Shown piece after piece: positions 35,332 through 46,024 of a DNA stretch of 64,000 nt (positions within the stretch are counted from its first letter, which is position 1; each line of letters begins with the position of its first letter). The notes under the pieces were generated by a model, which saw only the letters and a list, made by a program, of their open reading frames with translations, searched no databases and was not told where the DNA came from. This stretch comes from Fodinibacter sp038258215 (GTDB lineage: Bacteria; Actinomycetota; Actinomycetes; Actinomycetales; Dermatophilaceae): NCBI GenBank assembly GCA_038258215.1, contig JBBSQC010000001.1:1-64000 (forward strand), given 5' to 3'. The position numbers and the translations under genes were made by a program.

Positions 35332-36672
35332 TCAGGCGTCGCGGAACCTGTTGATGGCCGCCTCGAAGCGGCTGCGCTTGTCCGGGTCGCTCACTCCGAG
35401 GCCCTCCTCGGGGGCGAGGGTGAGCACGCCGACCTTGCCCTGGTGGAGGTTGTGGTGCACGTCGAGTGCGGCCTGCCCGACGTCCTCCATGCGGTAGGTG
35501 CGCGAGAGCGTCGGGTGGATCAGGCCTCGGTCGACGAGCTCGTTGGCCTCCCAGGCCTCGCGGTAGTTCGCGAAATGGCTGGAGACGATCCGCTTGAGGT
35601 TCATCCACAGGTAGCGGTTGTCGTACTCGTGCATGTATCCCGACGTCGACGCGCAGGTGACGATGGTGCCGCCCTTGCGCGCGACGTAGACACTCGCGCC
35701 GAACGTCTCCCGCCCCGGGTGCTCGAAGACGATGTCGACGTCGTACCCGCCGGTGAGCTCGCGGATCCGCCTGCCGAGGCGCTGCCACTCCTTGGGGTCC
35801 TGCGCCGTCCCCTCCTCGTTCCAGAAGCGGTATCCCTCGGCGTTCCGGTCGATGATCAGCTCCGCGCCCATCGCCCGGCAGATCGCCGCCTTCTCCGGCG
35901 AGGAGACGACGCAGACCGGCGTGGCGCCCCCGGCCAGCGCCATCTGCGTGGCGTAGGAGCCCAGCCCGCCGGAGGCTCCCCAGATGAGCACCCGGTCACC
36001 GAGCTTCATGTGGGCGCCGTTGCGGGAGATCAGCTGCCGGTATGCCGTGGAGTTCACCAGGCCGGGCGCGGCCGCCTCCTCCCACGTGAGGTGCCCCGGC
36101 TTGGGCATGAGCTGGTTGGCCTTGACGACGGCGATCTCGGCCAAGCCCCCGAAGTTGGTCTCGAAGCCCCAGATCCGCTGCTGCGGGTCCATCATCGTGT
36201 CGTCGTGCCCGGCGGCGTCCTCCAGCTCGACCGAGAGGCAGTGGGCGACGACCTCGGTGCCGGGCTTCCACTTCGTCACCCCGGGGCCGACGCGGAGCAC
36301 GACGCCCGCGAGGTCGGAGCCGACCACGTGGTAGGGCAGGTCGTGCCGCTTGGCGTACTCGGAGGTCCGGCCGTAGCGCTGCAGGAACCCGAAGGTCGAG
36401 ACCGGCTCGAAGATCGAGGTCCACACCGTGTTGTAGTTGATCGCGCTGGCCATCACGGCCACCAGCGCCTCGCCGGGAGCCAGCTCCGGCACCGGCACGT
36501 CGTCGAGGTGCAGGGACCGACGAGGGTCCTTCTCACGGGTCGCGACGCCCGAGAACATCTCCACCTCGTCCTGGTGGACCGTCGTCGCCCGGTAGCTCTG
36601 CGGGATGGTCAGCCCGGCGTACGTCTCGGGGGTGCGGTCGCCGGAGAGGATGGCCTCGCGGATCTGCTCCAT
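35332..36672 (-). CDS. ccrA: crotonyl-CoA carboxylase/reductase
   Basis: 446 aa from an ATG with GAAGGAG 11 bases upstream; an open frame reaches 36894 without a likely start. MDR-fold reductase with the long N-terminus and insert seen in Ccr: SAINYNTVWTSIFEP, HVVGSDLAGVVLRVGPGV, ETNFGGLAEIAVVKANQL, IWGASGGLGSYATQMAL and FEHPGRETFGASVYVARKGG. It reduces and carboxylates crotonyl-CoA to ethylmalonyl-CoA (NADPH, CO2). With the nearby epimerase, thiolase and MeaB genes this points to ethylmalonyl/methylmalonyl-CoA metabolism; the ethylmalonyl-CoA mutase itself is outside the window. Confidence 0.95.
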   Translation of the reverse strand: MEQIREAILSGDRTPETYAGLTIPQSYRATTVHQDEVEMFSGVATREKDPRRSLHLDDVPVPELAPGEALVAVMASAINYNTVWTSIFEPVSTFGFLQRYGRTSEYAKRHDLPYHVVGSDLAGVVLRVGPGVTKWKPGTEVVAHCLSVELEDAAGHDDTMMDPQQRIWGFETNFGGLAEIAVVKANQLMPKPGHLTWEEAAAPGLVNSTAYRQLISRNGAHMKLGDRVLIWGASGGLGSYATQMALAGGATPVCVVSSPEKAAICRAMGAELIIDRNAEGYRFWNEEGTAQDPKEWQRLGRRIRELTGGYDVDIVFEHPGRETFGASVYVARKGGTIVTCASTSGYMHEYDNRYLWMNLKRIVSSHFANYREAWEANELVDRGLIHPTLSRTYRMEDVGQAALDVHHNLHQGKVGVLTLAPEEGLGVSDPDKRSRFEAAINRFRDA

Positions 36673-36808
36673 GACGGATCGTGCTCCTTCTGGGCGTCGG
36701 TGTCCCCGAGAACCTACTGGCGGGTTCGGGGACCCGTCTCGGCCTGAGACACCGGTCACGAGGTGATCCACCTCACGAGAGCCAGGCACCGCCGGGCGGA
36801 GGGCGGCA

Positions 36809-36814
36809 TACAGT
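36809..36814 (+). promoter_or_regulatory. -10 element of GH15-like gene (leaderless)
   Basis: TACAGT ends 6 bases before the ATG at 36821. Confidence 0.5.
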
Positions 36815-36820
36815 TCCGGG

Positions 36821-38128
36821 ATGGCACCGATCCCCGTCTCCCGGCGCTCGGCGCTGCTGGGGGGTGGTGCGCTGGTCGCGACGGGGGGAGCCATGGGGGT
36901 GACCTCGCTCCGGCGGAGCCGCCGGGCCGAGGTGCCGCTCTACGGCGAGACGGTGGCCTTCGCCGCGCCGGGGGAGCGCGAGATCGTGCCGGTGGGCCGG
37001 GTCGAGGAGGTGGTGCCGGACAGCCGGGTCCTCGCCGCGCGGCCCTTCAGCGGGATGCTCCTCGAGGAGGAGGCGCAGTGGTTGGAGTCCAGCGCGCGCT
37101 GGGTGCGCCGGTCCGAGGACCCGCACGGGCTGCTGCGCTCGGGCCTGCTGGACCTGCGAGCCCTGAGCGCCGGGCTCCCCGTCTCGGTGGCCGGCTGGAC
37201 CGACCGCTGGCGCTACGCCTGGCCGCGGGACGTCTCGTTCGTGGCCGCCGCCCTCGCCCGCACGGGCCACCCCGACCAGGCCGCCTCGCAGCTGGCCTAC
37301 CTCAAGGCGGTGCAGCGGCCGGACGGGTGGTTCGAGGCACGGTACGACATCGCGACCCACGCCTCGCCGGACGACCGGGCGGCCCAGCTCGACGGGTGCG
37401 GGTGGGTGCTGTGGGGAGGCAGCGAGCTCGCGCGGGCCGCTCCGGACCGAGCCGTGGAGCTGCTCGCCCCACTGCGGCCGATGTTCGTCCTGGCCTCTCG
37501 GCGGCTGCTGGCGTCGATCGACGCCACGACGTCACTCCCGATCCCGTCATCGGACTACTGGGAGCTGGCCGAGAACCGCCTCACCCTGGGCACCGCCGCG
37601 GCGGTCCTCGCGGGACTGCGCTGCGCGACCGAGATCCTGCCCCTGGTTGGGGAGATGGCGCTCACGGACCGCACTCGAGCGGCATCGGACACCCTCGGTG
37701 CGCAGGTCCGCACGCACTTCGGGCCGGCGGGCTATCCGAGGCTGCTCGGTGGCTCGGCGGCCGATGCCGCGGTCACCTTCCTCGTGGCCCCGATCGGTGG
37801 GACCGAGCCGGACCTGGAGGTGCTCAGCGCCGTGGACCGGGCCCAGACCGCGATGTCGCGGCCGGCCGGTGGCGTGGCGCCCGGCGAGTCCTGGAAGGAC
37901 GACGGCATCAGCTGGACCCCCGAGACGGCCCTCTTCGCCTCGGCCTGGGCCGCCAACGGCCACCGGTCCAAGGCGGAGTCCCTCCTCACCTGGCTCGGTG
38001 AGCACCGAACCGCCGCGGGCTCCTTCCCCGAGAAGGTGCTCCACGACGGCCGCCCCGCGGCGGTGGCTCCTCTCGCGTGGACCGCGTCCCTCGTCGTCAT
38101 CGCGCTCCACGAGCTGACCCTCCAGTGA
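36821..38128 (+). CDS. exported GH15 (glucoamylase)-like protein
   Basis: 435 aa. The N-terminus (SRRSALLGGGALVATGGA, with SRR before a hydrophobic stretch) looks like a Tat-type signal or anchor. The rest is an alpha/alpha-barrel of the glucoamylase-like group: WRYAWPRDVSFVAAALARTG, ADGWFE-like substrate loop (PDGWFEARYD), and a C-terminal GISWTPETALFASAWAA that may hold the general base Glu. Activity on glucans or glycosides is inferred only. Its stop overlaps the start of the next membrane-protein gene, so the two products are probably made together. Confidence 0.82.
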   Translation: MAPIPVSRRSALLGGGALVATGGAMGVTSLRRSRRAEVPLYGETVAFAAPGEREIVPVGRVEEVVPDSRVLAARPFSGMLLEEEAQWLESSARWVRRSEDPHGLLRSGLLDLRALSAGLPVSVAGWTDRWRYAWPRDVSFVAAALARTGHPDQAASQLAYLKAVQRPDGWFEARYDIATHASPDDRAAQLDGCGWVLWGGSELARAAPDRAVELLAPLRPMFVLASRRLLASIDATTSLPIPSSDYWELAENRLTLGTAAAVLAGLRCATEILPLVGEMALTDRTRAASDTLGAQVRTHFGPAGYPRLLGGSAADAAVTFLVAPIGGTEPDLEVLSAVDRAQTAMSRPAGGVAPGESWKDDGISWTPETALFASAWAANGHRSKAESLLTWLGEHRTAAGSFPEKVLHDGRPAAVAPLAWTASLVVIALHELTLQ

Positions 38129-40131
38129 GGACCCTCCACGCGCTGCTCGGTGTCGTCGCCGGGCTGCTCGTGGTCATCGGGGTGGCCCCACGGGCGGGTG
38201 CCGACGAGCCGGTGGAGCGGGTCGTCGTCGTGGGCGCGCCGGGACTGTCGTGGTCCGACGTCGACGAGGCCGGCACCCCGGCCCTGTACGACCTCGCGCT
38301 CACCGGCGGGGTGGCAGCGCTCACGGTGCGAGCCGTGAGGTCCCGTTCGTGCGCGGTCGACGGGTGGCTCACCCTGTCCGCCGGACGCCGGGCCGCCGAC
38401 CTCCCGGGCCCGTGCCGAGACCCGGAGGAGGTCGGGTCCTCCGGTGTCGTGCCGCACTGGGAGGACTACCTCGCCGCCGCGGGGGCCGACTCCTACGGCG
38501 CCCGTCCGGGAGCGCTGGGGTCGGCAGTCGGCGAGGCTGACCAGTGCATCGGGGCGTTCGGTCCTGGAGCAGCGATCGGCGCCGCCGACGAGTCCGGCCG
38601 GGTGAGAGCCATCGCGTCCGAGGGCTCGTGCCGGGTCACGATGGTCGACGGCGGCACCCTCCCCGTCGACCCGGGCTCCCGGGCGGCCGCACTGCGGAGC
38701 CTGGACGACGTGGTCGGGGGAGTCGTGGCCGACGTCGGCCCGGACTCCCGCGTCGTGGTGGCGGGGATGGGCGACGGACTCTCGCCGGTGCGTCCGCGGG
38801 CCGTCATCGTCAGTGGCCTCGGGGCCGGCCTGCTCACCTCGCCCTCGACCCGCCAGCCCGGCCTCGTCCAGCTCCAGGACGTCAGCGCCTCCCTGCTCGA
38901 CTGGGCGGGAGCGCAGGATGCCGGGGCCACCGGTCGCCCGGTCACGGTCGAGCCCGACAGCACCCCCGCCGCGGAGCGCATCGAGGGTCTACAGGGCTTC
39001 GAGGTCCGCGCGGCCACCCTGCGCGCGGTCAGCCCCCAGGTCACCGGGTGGCTCGCTGCGTCGTTCGCCCTCTGGTGCGCCGTCGCTGGCCTGTCCCTCT
39101 GGCGACGGGGAGGGCTGGGCGGGCGGGTCGTCGCGGCCGGGGTCGCCGTGGCCACGGTGCCCGTCTCCACCTTCGCCGCGAACCTCGTGCCGTGGTGGCG
39201 AACCGGACCGGCGGCGATCACGTTCGTGGTCGTGCTGGCCGTCGTAATCGCGATGGTCACGGCTCTCGCGCTCCTGGCGGGTCGCCGCTGGCCCCTCGGC
39301 GGGCTGCTCGTCGTCTCGCTCGCCACCCTGCTGGTGATCGGGGGTGACGTGCTCACGGGGTCCGGGCTCCAGCTCGCGTCGGTCTTCGGCCAGAACCCCA
39401 CGGTCGGAGGCAGGTTCTACGGCGTGGGCAACACGAGCTACGCGCTCTACGGCGTGGCGGTGCTCGCGGTGGTGGCCATCCTCGCCACTGCACCATGGCG
39501 CAGAGCGTGGGAGCGATTGGCCTTCTCGTCCGTCGTCCTGGTCGCCGCCGCCGCCGTCGAGGGGCTGCCCTCGCTCGGTGCGGACTTCGGGGGCCCGCCC
39601 GGACTCCTGCTGGGCGGGCTCGTCGTCCTGGCCGGTGCGTCGGGGCTCCGCCTCACCGTGAGCCGGATCGCTCTTGCCGTCGTCGGTGTCGCCGCAGTCA
39701 CGGCGGTGGGCGCGGTGCTGGACTGGCGCCGACCGCCCGCCGCGAGGACCCACCTCGGGGAGTTCGTGCAGACCGTCGTCGACGGCGACCTCGGGGACGT
39801 GCTCGGGCGCAAGGTGAGCCAGAACCTCACCAACCTGACCTCACCTCCGCTGCTCACGCTCACCGTCGCCGCCGGTGTGCTGGCCGTCCTCGCGTGGCGC
39901 TCCGGCTGGCGCCCGTCCACCGCCGGGTCCCTGGTGCTGCGCGGGTCCGCGGTGCTGGCCCTCGTGGGATTCGCCGTCAACGACTCCGGCCTGGTCATCC
40001 CGGCGTTCGCCGCGTTGGTCCTCCTGCCGCTGCTCGCTGCCGACCGGGGTGCCTCAGTGCGCGGCGGCCGGCTCGACGAGCTCGACGAGGACCCCACCCG
40101 CGTCCTTGGGATGGATGAAGTTGACGCGTGA
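38125..40131 (+). CDS. multispan membrane protein with phosphatase-like ectodomain
   Basis: 668 aa from a GTG at 38125 that overlaps the previous stop by 4 bases. Signal peptide (about 1-30), an extracytoplasmic domain (about 31-310) that begins like alkaline-phosphatase/sulfatase-superfamily proteins (VVVVGAPGLSWSDVD), then about ten membrane helices (about 315-645) and an acidic cytoplasmic tail. Metal ligands typical of that superfamily are not clearly present, so catalysis is uncertain. Coupling to the GH15-like gene suggests a shared envelope or glycan role. Its final 78 bases overlap the convergent epimerase gene. Confidence 0.8.
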   Translation: MRTLHALLGVVAGLLVVIGVAPRAGADEPVERVVVVGAPGLSWSDVDEAGTPALYDLALTGGVAALTVRAVRSRSCAVDGWLTLSAGRRAADLPGPCRDPEEVGSSGVVPHWEDYLAAAGADSYGARPGALGSAVGEADQCIGAFGPGAAIGAADESGRVRAIASEGSCRVTMVDGGTLPVDPGSRAAALRSLDDVVGGVVADVGPDSRVVVAGMGDGLSPVRPRAVIVSGLGAGLLTSPSTRQPGLVQLQDVSASLLDWAGAQDAGATGRPVTVEPDSTPAAERIEGLQGFEVRAATLRAVSPQVTGWLAASFALWCAVAGLSLWRRGGLGGRVVAAGVAVATVPVSTFAANLVPWWRTGPAAITFVVVLAVVIAMVTALALLAGRRWPLGGLLVVSLATLLVIGGDVLTGSGLQLASVFGQNPTVGGRFYGVGNTSYALYGVAVLAVVAILATAPWRRAWERLAFSSVVLVAAAAVEGLPSLGADFGGPPGLLLGGLVVLAGASGLRLTVSRIALAVVGVAAVTAVGAVLDWRRPPAARTHLGEFVQTVVDGDLGDVLGRKVSQNLTNLTSPPLLTLTVAAGVLAVLAWRSGWRPSTAGSLVLRGSAVLALVGFAVNDSGLVIPAFAALVLLPLLAADRGASVRGGRLDELDEDPTRVLGMDEVDA

Positions 40132-40494
40132 GTCGCTCGTGCCCCGCTTCGGGGTGTCGTACAGCAGCCGCAGACCACGCCGGCGCAGCGTCGCGCAGAC
40201 CGCGTCGAGATCGGTGACCCGGTAGGCGAGCTGCTGGATGCCGGGGCCGCTGCGGCTGAGGAACGTCGCGATGGTCGAGTCCGGCGACAACGGGGCGAGG
40301 AGCTGGATGCACGACCCCGAGTCACCGACGGCCATCATCGCCTCCCGCACCCCCTGCTCCTCGTTGCGCTCTTCGTGCACCAGACGCATGCCGAAGACTC
40401 GCTCGTGGAAGGCGATCGCCTCGTCGAGGTCGGGCACGGCGAGCCCCACGTGGTCGATGGCGCTGAACAGCTCGGAGGGTGGGCCGGAGGTCAT
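40054..40494 (-). CDS. mce: methylmalonyl-CoA/ethylmalonyl-CoA epimerase
   Basis: 146 aa VOC-fold protein: IDHVGLAVPDLDEAIAFH at the start (metal His), IQLLAPLSPDSTIATFL, GPGIQQLAYRV (second His is replaced by the GIQQLAY pattern with Gln-Gln; the family usually has GxHHxAY), and a C-terminal VLVELVEP Glu ligand. It interconverts the 2R and 2S forms of methylmalonyl-CoA or ethylmalonyl-CoA. TAGCCT lies 6 bases before the ATG. It is divergent from the thiolase-meaB genes, and its 3' end is buried in the convergent membrane-protein gene. Confidence 0.9.
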   Translation of the reverse strand: MTSGPPSELFSAIDHVGLAVPDLDEAIAFHERVFGMRLVHEERNEEQGVREAMMAVGDSGSCIQLLAPLSPDSTIATFLSRSGPGIQQLAYRVTDLDAVCATLRRRGLRLLYDTPKRGTSDSRVNFIHPKDAGGVLVELVEPAAAH

Positions 40495-40500
40495 GCGCCA

Positions 40501-40506
40501 AGGCTA
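40501..40506 (-). promoter_or_regulatory. -10 element of epimerase gene (leaderless)
   Basis: TAGCCT on the minus strand ends 6 bases before the ATG at 40494. Confidence 0.5.
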
Positions 40507-40624
40507 GGAGCCGTCGAGGGGGAGGGACCGGATCCGTGGTGAGCATCACCGGGTGGCGGGGATGGCACGGTTGCCGCGGATGACTAGAGTCGATGCGATC
40601 CGCGGAACCGAACCTGGAGGCACC

Positions 40625-41820
<1,196 letters not shown>

Positions 41821-41824
<4 letters not shown>

Positions 41825-42798
41825 CCCTGAGCAGTCCCCGCGCGGTCGACGTCCCCTCCCTCGTCACGGCGACGAGGGAGGGGCGTCCGCGTGCGGTGGC
41901 CCGACTGATCTCGCTCGTCGAGGACGGTCACCCGGCGTTGCGCGAGGTGATGGCGGCGTTGGTGTCGGATGCCGGTCGGGCCCACGTGGTCGGTGTCACG
42001 GGCGCACCCGGCGTCGGGAAGTCAACGGCGACCGGCGCCCTCGTGTCGGTCTACCGCTCTCTCGGTCTGCGGGTGGGGGTGCTGGCGGTGGACCCGTCCT
42101 CACCGTTCTCCGGCGGCGCCCTCCTCGGCGACCGGATCCGAATGGGTGAGCACACGGCCGACCCCGAGGTGTTCATCCGGTCGATGGCCGCGCGGGGACA
42201 CCTCGGCGGGCTGTCGCGTGCGACGACCCAGGCCATCCGGGTCCTCGACGCCGCAGGGTGCGACGTGGTCCTGCTCGAGACCGTCGGCGTCGGCCAGTCG
42301 GAGGTCGAGGTCGCTGGGACGGCCGACACCACGGTCGTGGTCCTCGCACCCGGCATGGGTGACGGCATCCAGGCGGCCAAGGCGGGGATCCTCGAGGTCG
42401 CCGACGTCCTCGTCGTCAACAAGGCGGACCGCGACGGCGCGGCAAGGACCGCGAGCGACCTGCGGTCCATGGTGGCGATGACCGACGCGGGAGGAGGGTG
42501 GACCCCCCCGGTCCTGTCGACCGTGGCGAGCACGGGTGTCGGGATCGACGCGATCGTGGAGGCGATCCGCGAGCACCGTGACCGGCTCGGCGAGGAGGGC
42601 CTGCGGCGCAGGCGCGGCCTCCGGGCGGCCCGCGAGATCGAAGCGCTCGCGCTGGCGTCCCTCCGGTCGACGATGACCGGGGTGACCGGCGGGCCCCTCG
42701 AGGCGCTCGCCGACGACGTGGCCTCTCGCCGCACCGATCCCTACTCGGCCGCCGACGCCCTCGTCCGGCTCGTCCGCGGGGGGTCACTGCGGCCATGA
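41821..42798 (+). CDS. meaB: MeaB-type GTPase, methylmalonyl-CoA mutase chaperone
   Basis: 325 aa from a GTG that overlaps the thiolase stop by 4 bases. G3E GTPase of the MeaB/ArgK group: Walker A GAPGVGKSTATGAL, VLAVDPSSPFSGGALLGDRIRM, ETVGVGQSEVEV and the NKAD base-recognition motif. It guards B12-dependent acyl-CoA mutases and helps load or repair the cofactor. The mutase subunits are not in the window. A 27-codon frame begins within its stop and ends at the start of the next permease gene. Confidence 0.95.
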
Positions 42799-42878
42799 GC
42801 ACGCACGGACCGGAGTCGTTCGGGTTGGCCCGGATCTCCACGGACAGCTGGCGATCGAAGCCCGGCGGTGGCCGGTGA
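42795..42878 (+). CDS. possible 27-codon coupling ORF
   Basis: ATG at 42795 overlaps the meaB TGA (ATGA), and the TGA at 42876-42878 overlaps the permease GTG at 42875 (GTGA). The 27 residues are polar with one Trp near the end and resemble no family I know. Its value may be to carry ribosomes from meaB to the permease gene rather than the peptide itself. Both overlaps are seen directly; function is inference. Confidence 0.4.
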   Translation: MSTHGPESFGLARISTDSWRSKPGGGR

Positions 42879-45800
42879 GGACCCGACGTGGGACGCCCGC
42901 CCCGGCGGTGTGGTCCGCGGTGCGACACCGGAGGAGCCAGTCCATCGCGCTGGTCCTCGTCTCGGCTCTCGTGACGGCGTGCGCTGTCTTCGCCCCGTTG
43001 TTCGTCCGGACCCTCGAGCAGGGGCTGTTGCGCGCCGGCATCGTCCAACGGGACCCGGCCGACACCGCCGCGGTGCTGCGGGCCACCCGCACCGCGGAGC
43101 GCCCCGGGGTCGCGCCCTCCACCCTGGTCCCGGTGCTCTCGCCCGAGGCTCGCCGGTGGTTCGAGCCCGGCATCGGGATGACGACGGCTGACACCGACAT
43201 CGTCCCTGCCCCGGGGAAGCAGAGCTCCCCGGTGCGGCTGGTGGCGCGGGACGGGGTCTGCGAGCACGTGACGCTCAACGTCGGCCGCTGTCCCACGGCC
43301 CCGAACGAGGTGCTCGTCTCGGCCGCGGACTCCGCCAGGTGGGGGTGGACCGAAGGGACGGAGCTCAGCGTGATGGATCCGTCGGCCATGGACGCCGGCG
43401 ACCCCACTGGGAAGGACGCGCGGGTCCAGCTCGCCGTCACCGGGGTCTACGAGGCGGAGGACGACCCCGCCTACTGGCTGCGCACCGAGGTCGACGGCAA
43501 GTCCGGCTTCCCGATCAGCGTGGGGCTGAACATCGTCCCGGCCGTGGACGACCTGATCACCCCCCAGACGACGTTCGACGAGGGATGGCGCACGGCGACC
43601 GCCTCGGTCGCGTTTCCGCTCCGGGTCTCCGAGATCACCCTCGACAACCTGAAGCGCGTGAGCACCGCGTTGGGGGAGCCGGGCTCGTCGGCCGAGGACG
43701 TGTCCGTGTACAGCCCGGTGCCGGATCTGGTGGCCTCGGTGTCGTCGGGTCGACTGCTGGTCAGGTCGATCGTGCCCCTGCTGGCCGTGCAGCTCGCGCT
43801 GCTCGCCCTGACCGTGCTCGTGCTCGTGGCGCACGCGGCAGTGGGACAGCGCCGGCCCGAGATCGCCTTGGCCCGGCTGCGCGGCCGGAGCCGCGCCGAC
43901 AGTCGTCGCCTCGTCATGGGCGAGCTGACCCTGACCCTCCTCATCGGGGTTCCGCTCGGTGTCGGTCTGGCCGTGCTGGCGAACGAGGTCCTCCGTCGGG
44001 TCGTCGTCCCACCCGGTGTGCCCTTCGAGATGGGCTGGGCGGTGCCGGCGGCCGCGGCCCTGGCCGTCGCGGCATCCCTCGTCGTCGTCGCATCGGTGGT
44101 GCGCCCCGTCCTGCAGGAGCCCGTGGCGTCCCTGCTACGGCGCGTGCCCCCCTCCACGCATCGCGGGCTCGGGGTGCTCGACTCGGTCGTCGTCGCGGTC
44201 GCGGTGGTGGCCGTCGTCGGACTGGTGACCGGAGACGTGAGCGGACCCACAGCCCTCCTCGTGCCCGTGGTGCTCGCCCTCGCCGTCGGGCTGCTCGGGA
44301 GCGTGCTGGTCCGAGCCGTGGCCGATCGCGCAGGGGCCAGGGCGCTCGCCTCGGGTCGGCTCGCCGCGGGGCTCGCGTGGCTCTCCGTGGCCAGACGACC
44401 CTCGCTGCGCCACGTGCTCGTCGTGGTGACGACGGCGACCGCCCTCGTGACCTTCGCCGCGAACGCGGTCGTGGTGGGGGAGCGCAACCGCACCGCACGC
44501 GCGGAGACCGAGCTGGGGGCCCCGGCGGTCCTCCAGACCGAGGCCTCCTCCCCGACGGCGCTCGCGGCGGCGGTGGACGGCCTGGACCCGCCCCTGGCCG
44601 AGCTGACCACACCCGTCGTCGTCGTGCGCCCACGCGACCCCGGGGCGGTGCCCACGCTCCTCGCCCGTCCCGGGGACCTCGAGTCGGTCGGCTTCCTCGC
44701 CGCGGGAGTCGCCCTGGACGTCGCCGCGCTGACTCCTCCCACGGTGCCCACGGTCACCCTCGACGGCGCCATCATCACCGGCGCCCTCTCCTGGGCGTTG
44801 ACCGACATCCGGGACGAGGGCGAGATCATCGGGGTCCGACCGAACAGCCCGAGCGGAATCCCAGGGGGTGACCTGCGGGCCGCTCCGGGTCCCCTGCGGA
44901 TCGGGATCACGGTGACCACACCGGACGGGAAGTCGTTCGACCGCGACCTCGCATTCGTCGCGCAGACCGCCTCCGGTGCCACGGATCTGCGCGCACCGGT
45001 GCTGTGTCCCCAGACGTGCCGACTGGCCGCGCTGTGGCTGAAGGGCACCGACCCGTCGTCGGAGCACGTCAAGGGGCGGATCACGCTCTCGGGCCTGGCC
45101 CTGGACGGCGCGCCACTGCTCATCGGTGACCCGCAGGGGTGGCTCGACCCACGACCGACGGCGGCGGCCGGCAGCCTGTCGGTGACCGGGTCCGGAGCCG
45201 ACCTCGTGCTCGACGTCGACGCCACCGACCGGCGCCTCACAGCGACCCGCCGGGACGTGCCCGTGCCCTCGCCGGTGGCGCTGGCCGGTCGACCGCCGGC
45301 GGACGCCGTCGGCGACGACTTCACCCTCACCGGCCTGGGCGGTCGACCGGTCCCGGCCCGCGCGGTGCAGGAGGTCGCCGCGCTGCCGGGCGTGGGCGGG
45401 CGTGGGGCCCTGTCCGACCTGGACGCCGCGCTGCGCCAGGGTGGGCCCGCACCGGTCGGCTCCTCCCTCGAGGTCTGGGTGGCCACGGAGGACCCCGACG
45501 TCCTCGCCGCGGTCTCGCGCGGTGTGGGGTCCGCGGGGGTGCCGGTCGCGTCGACCACCACGCTGAGCGAGCGGCGTGCCGCGTACGAGCGCTCCGCCAC
45601 GGGCTGGGGCCTGCTCCTGGGGGTCTTCACCGGGGTCATGGCCCTCCTCGTGTCGGCCCTCGTCGTGGTCGTCGTGGCGGTCACGTCCTGGCGCGGTGTG
45701 GCGCGGGACCTCGCCGGCCTCCGGGTGGCCGGCGTCCCGCTGCGCGACCTGCGCTCCGCCGTGCGCCGCGAACAGGTGTTCATGGTGGTGGTCGGCGTGC

Positions 45801-46024
45801 TCCTGGGGGCCGCGTGCGGGATTCTCGGATCCTTCCTGGCCATCGGGTTGATCCCCCTCTTCGACCAGCCCTCGACCGTGCCCGCTCCCCAGCTCGCCCC
45901 CGCCTGGGGTGCGATCGTGGCGGCGGGGCTGGCCTCGTTGCTCGTCGTCGGTGCCGGTGCCCTCCTCGCGGGGCGCGGCGTGCTGGCGCGCGCGGTGCCC
46001 TCCCGGCTCCGGGAGCCCGCGTGA
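42875..46024 (+). CDS. large FtsX/MacB-like ABC permease
   Basis: 1049 aa. One helix near residues 24-45, a large extracytoplasmic domain (about 46-290), a helix cluster (about 300-480), another helix near 510, a second large outside domain (about 535-890) and three helices at the C-terminus (about 905-1045). The C-terminal cluster has the FtsX-like pattern RGVARDLAGLRVAGVPLRDL, and a similar LARLRGRSRADSRRLVMGE occurs in the first. This is the duplicated permease seen in MacB/LolCE-like mechanotransmission ABC systems. It is coupled to the following two ATPase genes. Confidence 0.88.
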   Translation: MRTRRGTPAPAVWSAVRHRRSQSIALVLVSALVTACAVFAPLFVRTLEQGLLRAGIVQRDPADTAAVLRATRTAERPGVAPSTLVPVLSPEARRWFEPGIGMTTADTDIVPAPGKQSSPVRLVARDGVCEHVTLNVGRCPTAPNEVLVSAADSARWGWTEGTELSVMDPSAMDAGDPTGKDARVQLAVTGVYEAEDDPAYWLRTEVDGKSGFPISVGLNIVPAVDDLITPQTTFDEGWRTATASVAFPLRVSEITLDNLKRVSTALGEPGSSAEDVSVYSPVPDLVASVSSGRLLVRSIVPLLAVQLALLALTVLVLVAHAAVGQRRPEIALARLRGRSRADSRRLVMGELTLTLLIGVPLGVGLAVLANEVLRRVVVPPGVPFEMGWAVPAAAALAVAASLVVVASVVRPVLQEPVASLLRRVPPSTHRGLGVLDSVVVAVAVVAVVGLVTGDVSGPTALLVPVVLALAVGLLGSVLVRAVADRAGARALASGRLAAGLAWLSVARRPSLRHVLVVVTTATALVTFAANAVVVGERNRTARAETELGAPAVLQTEASSPTALAAAVDGLDPPLAELTTPVVVVRPRDPGAVPTLLARPGDLESVGFLAAGVALDVAALTPPTVPTVTLDGAIITGALSWALTDIRDEGEIIGVRPNSPSGIPGGDLRAAPGPLRIGITVTTPDGKSFDRDLAFVAQTASGATDLRAPVLCPQTCRLAALWLKGTDPSSEHVKGRITLSGLALDGAPLLIGDPQGWLDPRPTAAAGSLSVTGSGADLVLDVDATDRRLTATRRDVPVPSPVALAGRPPADAVGDDFTLTGLGGRPVPARAVQEVAALPGVGGRGALSDLDAALRQGGPAPVGSSLEVWVATEDPDVLAAVSRGVGSAGVPVASTTTLSERRAAYERSATGWGLLLGVFTGVMALLVSALVVVVVAVTSWRGVARDLAGLRVAGVPLRDLRSAVRREQVFMVVVGVLLGAACGILGSFLAIGLIPLFDQPSTVPAPQLAPAWGAIVAAGLASLLVVGAGALLAGRGVLARAVPSRLREPA

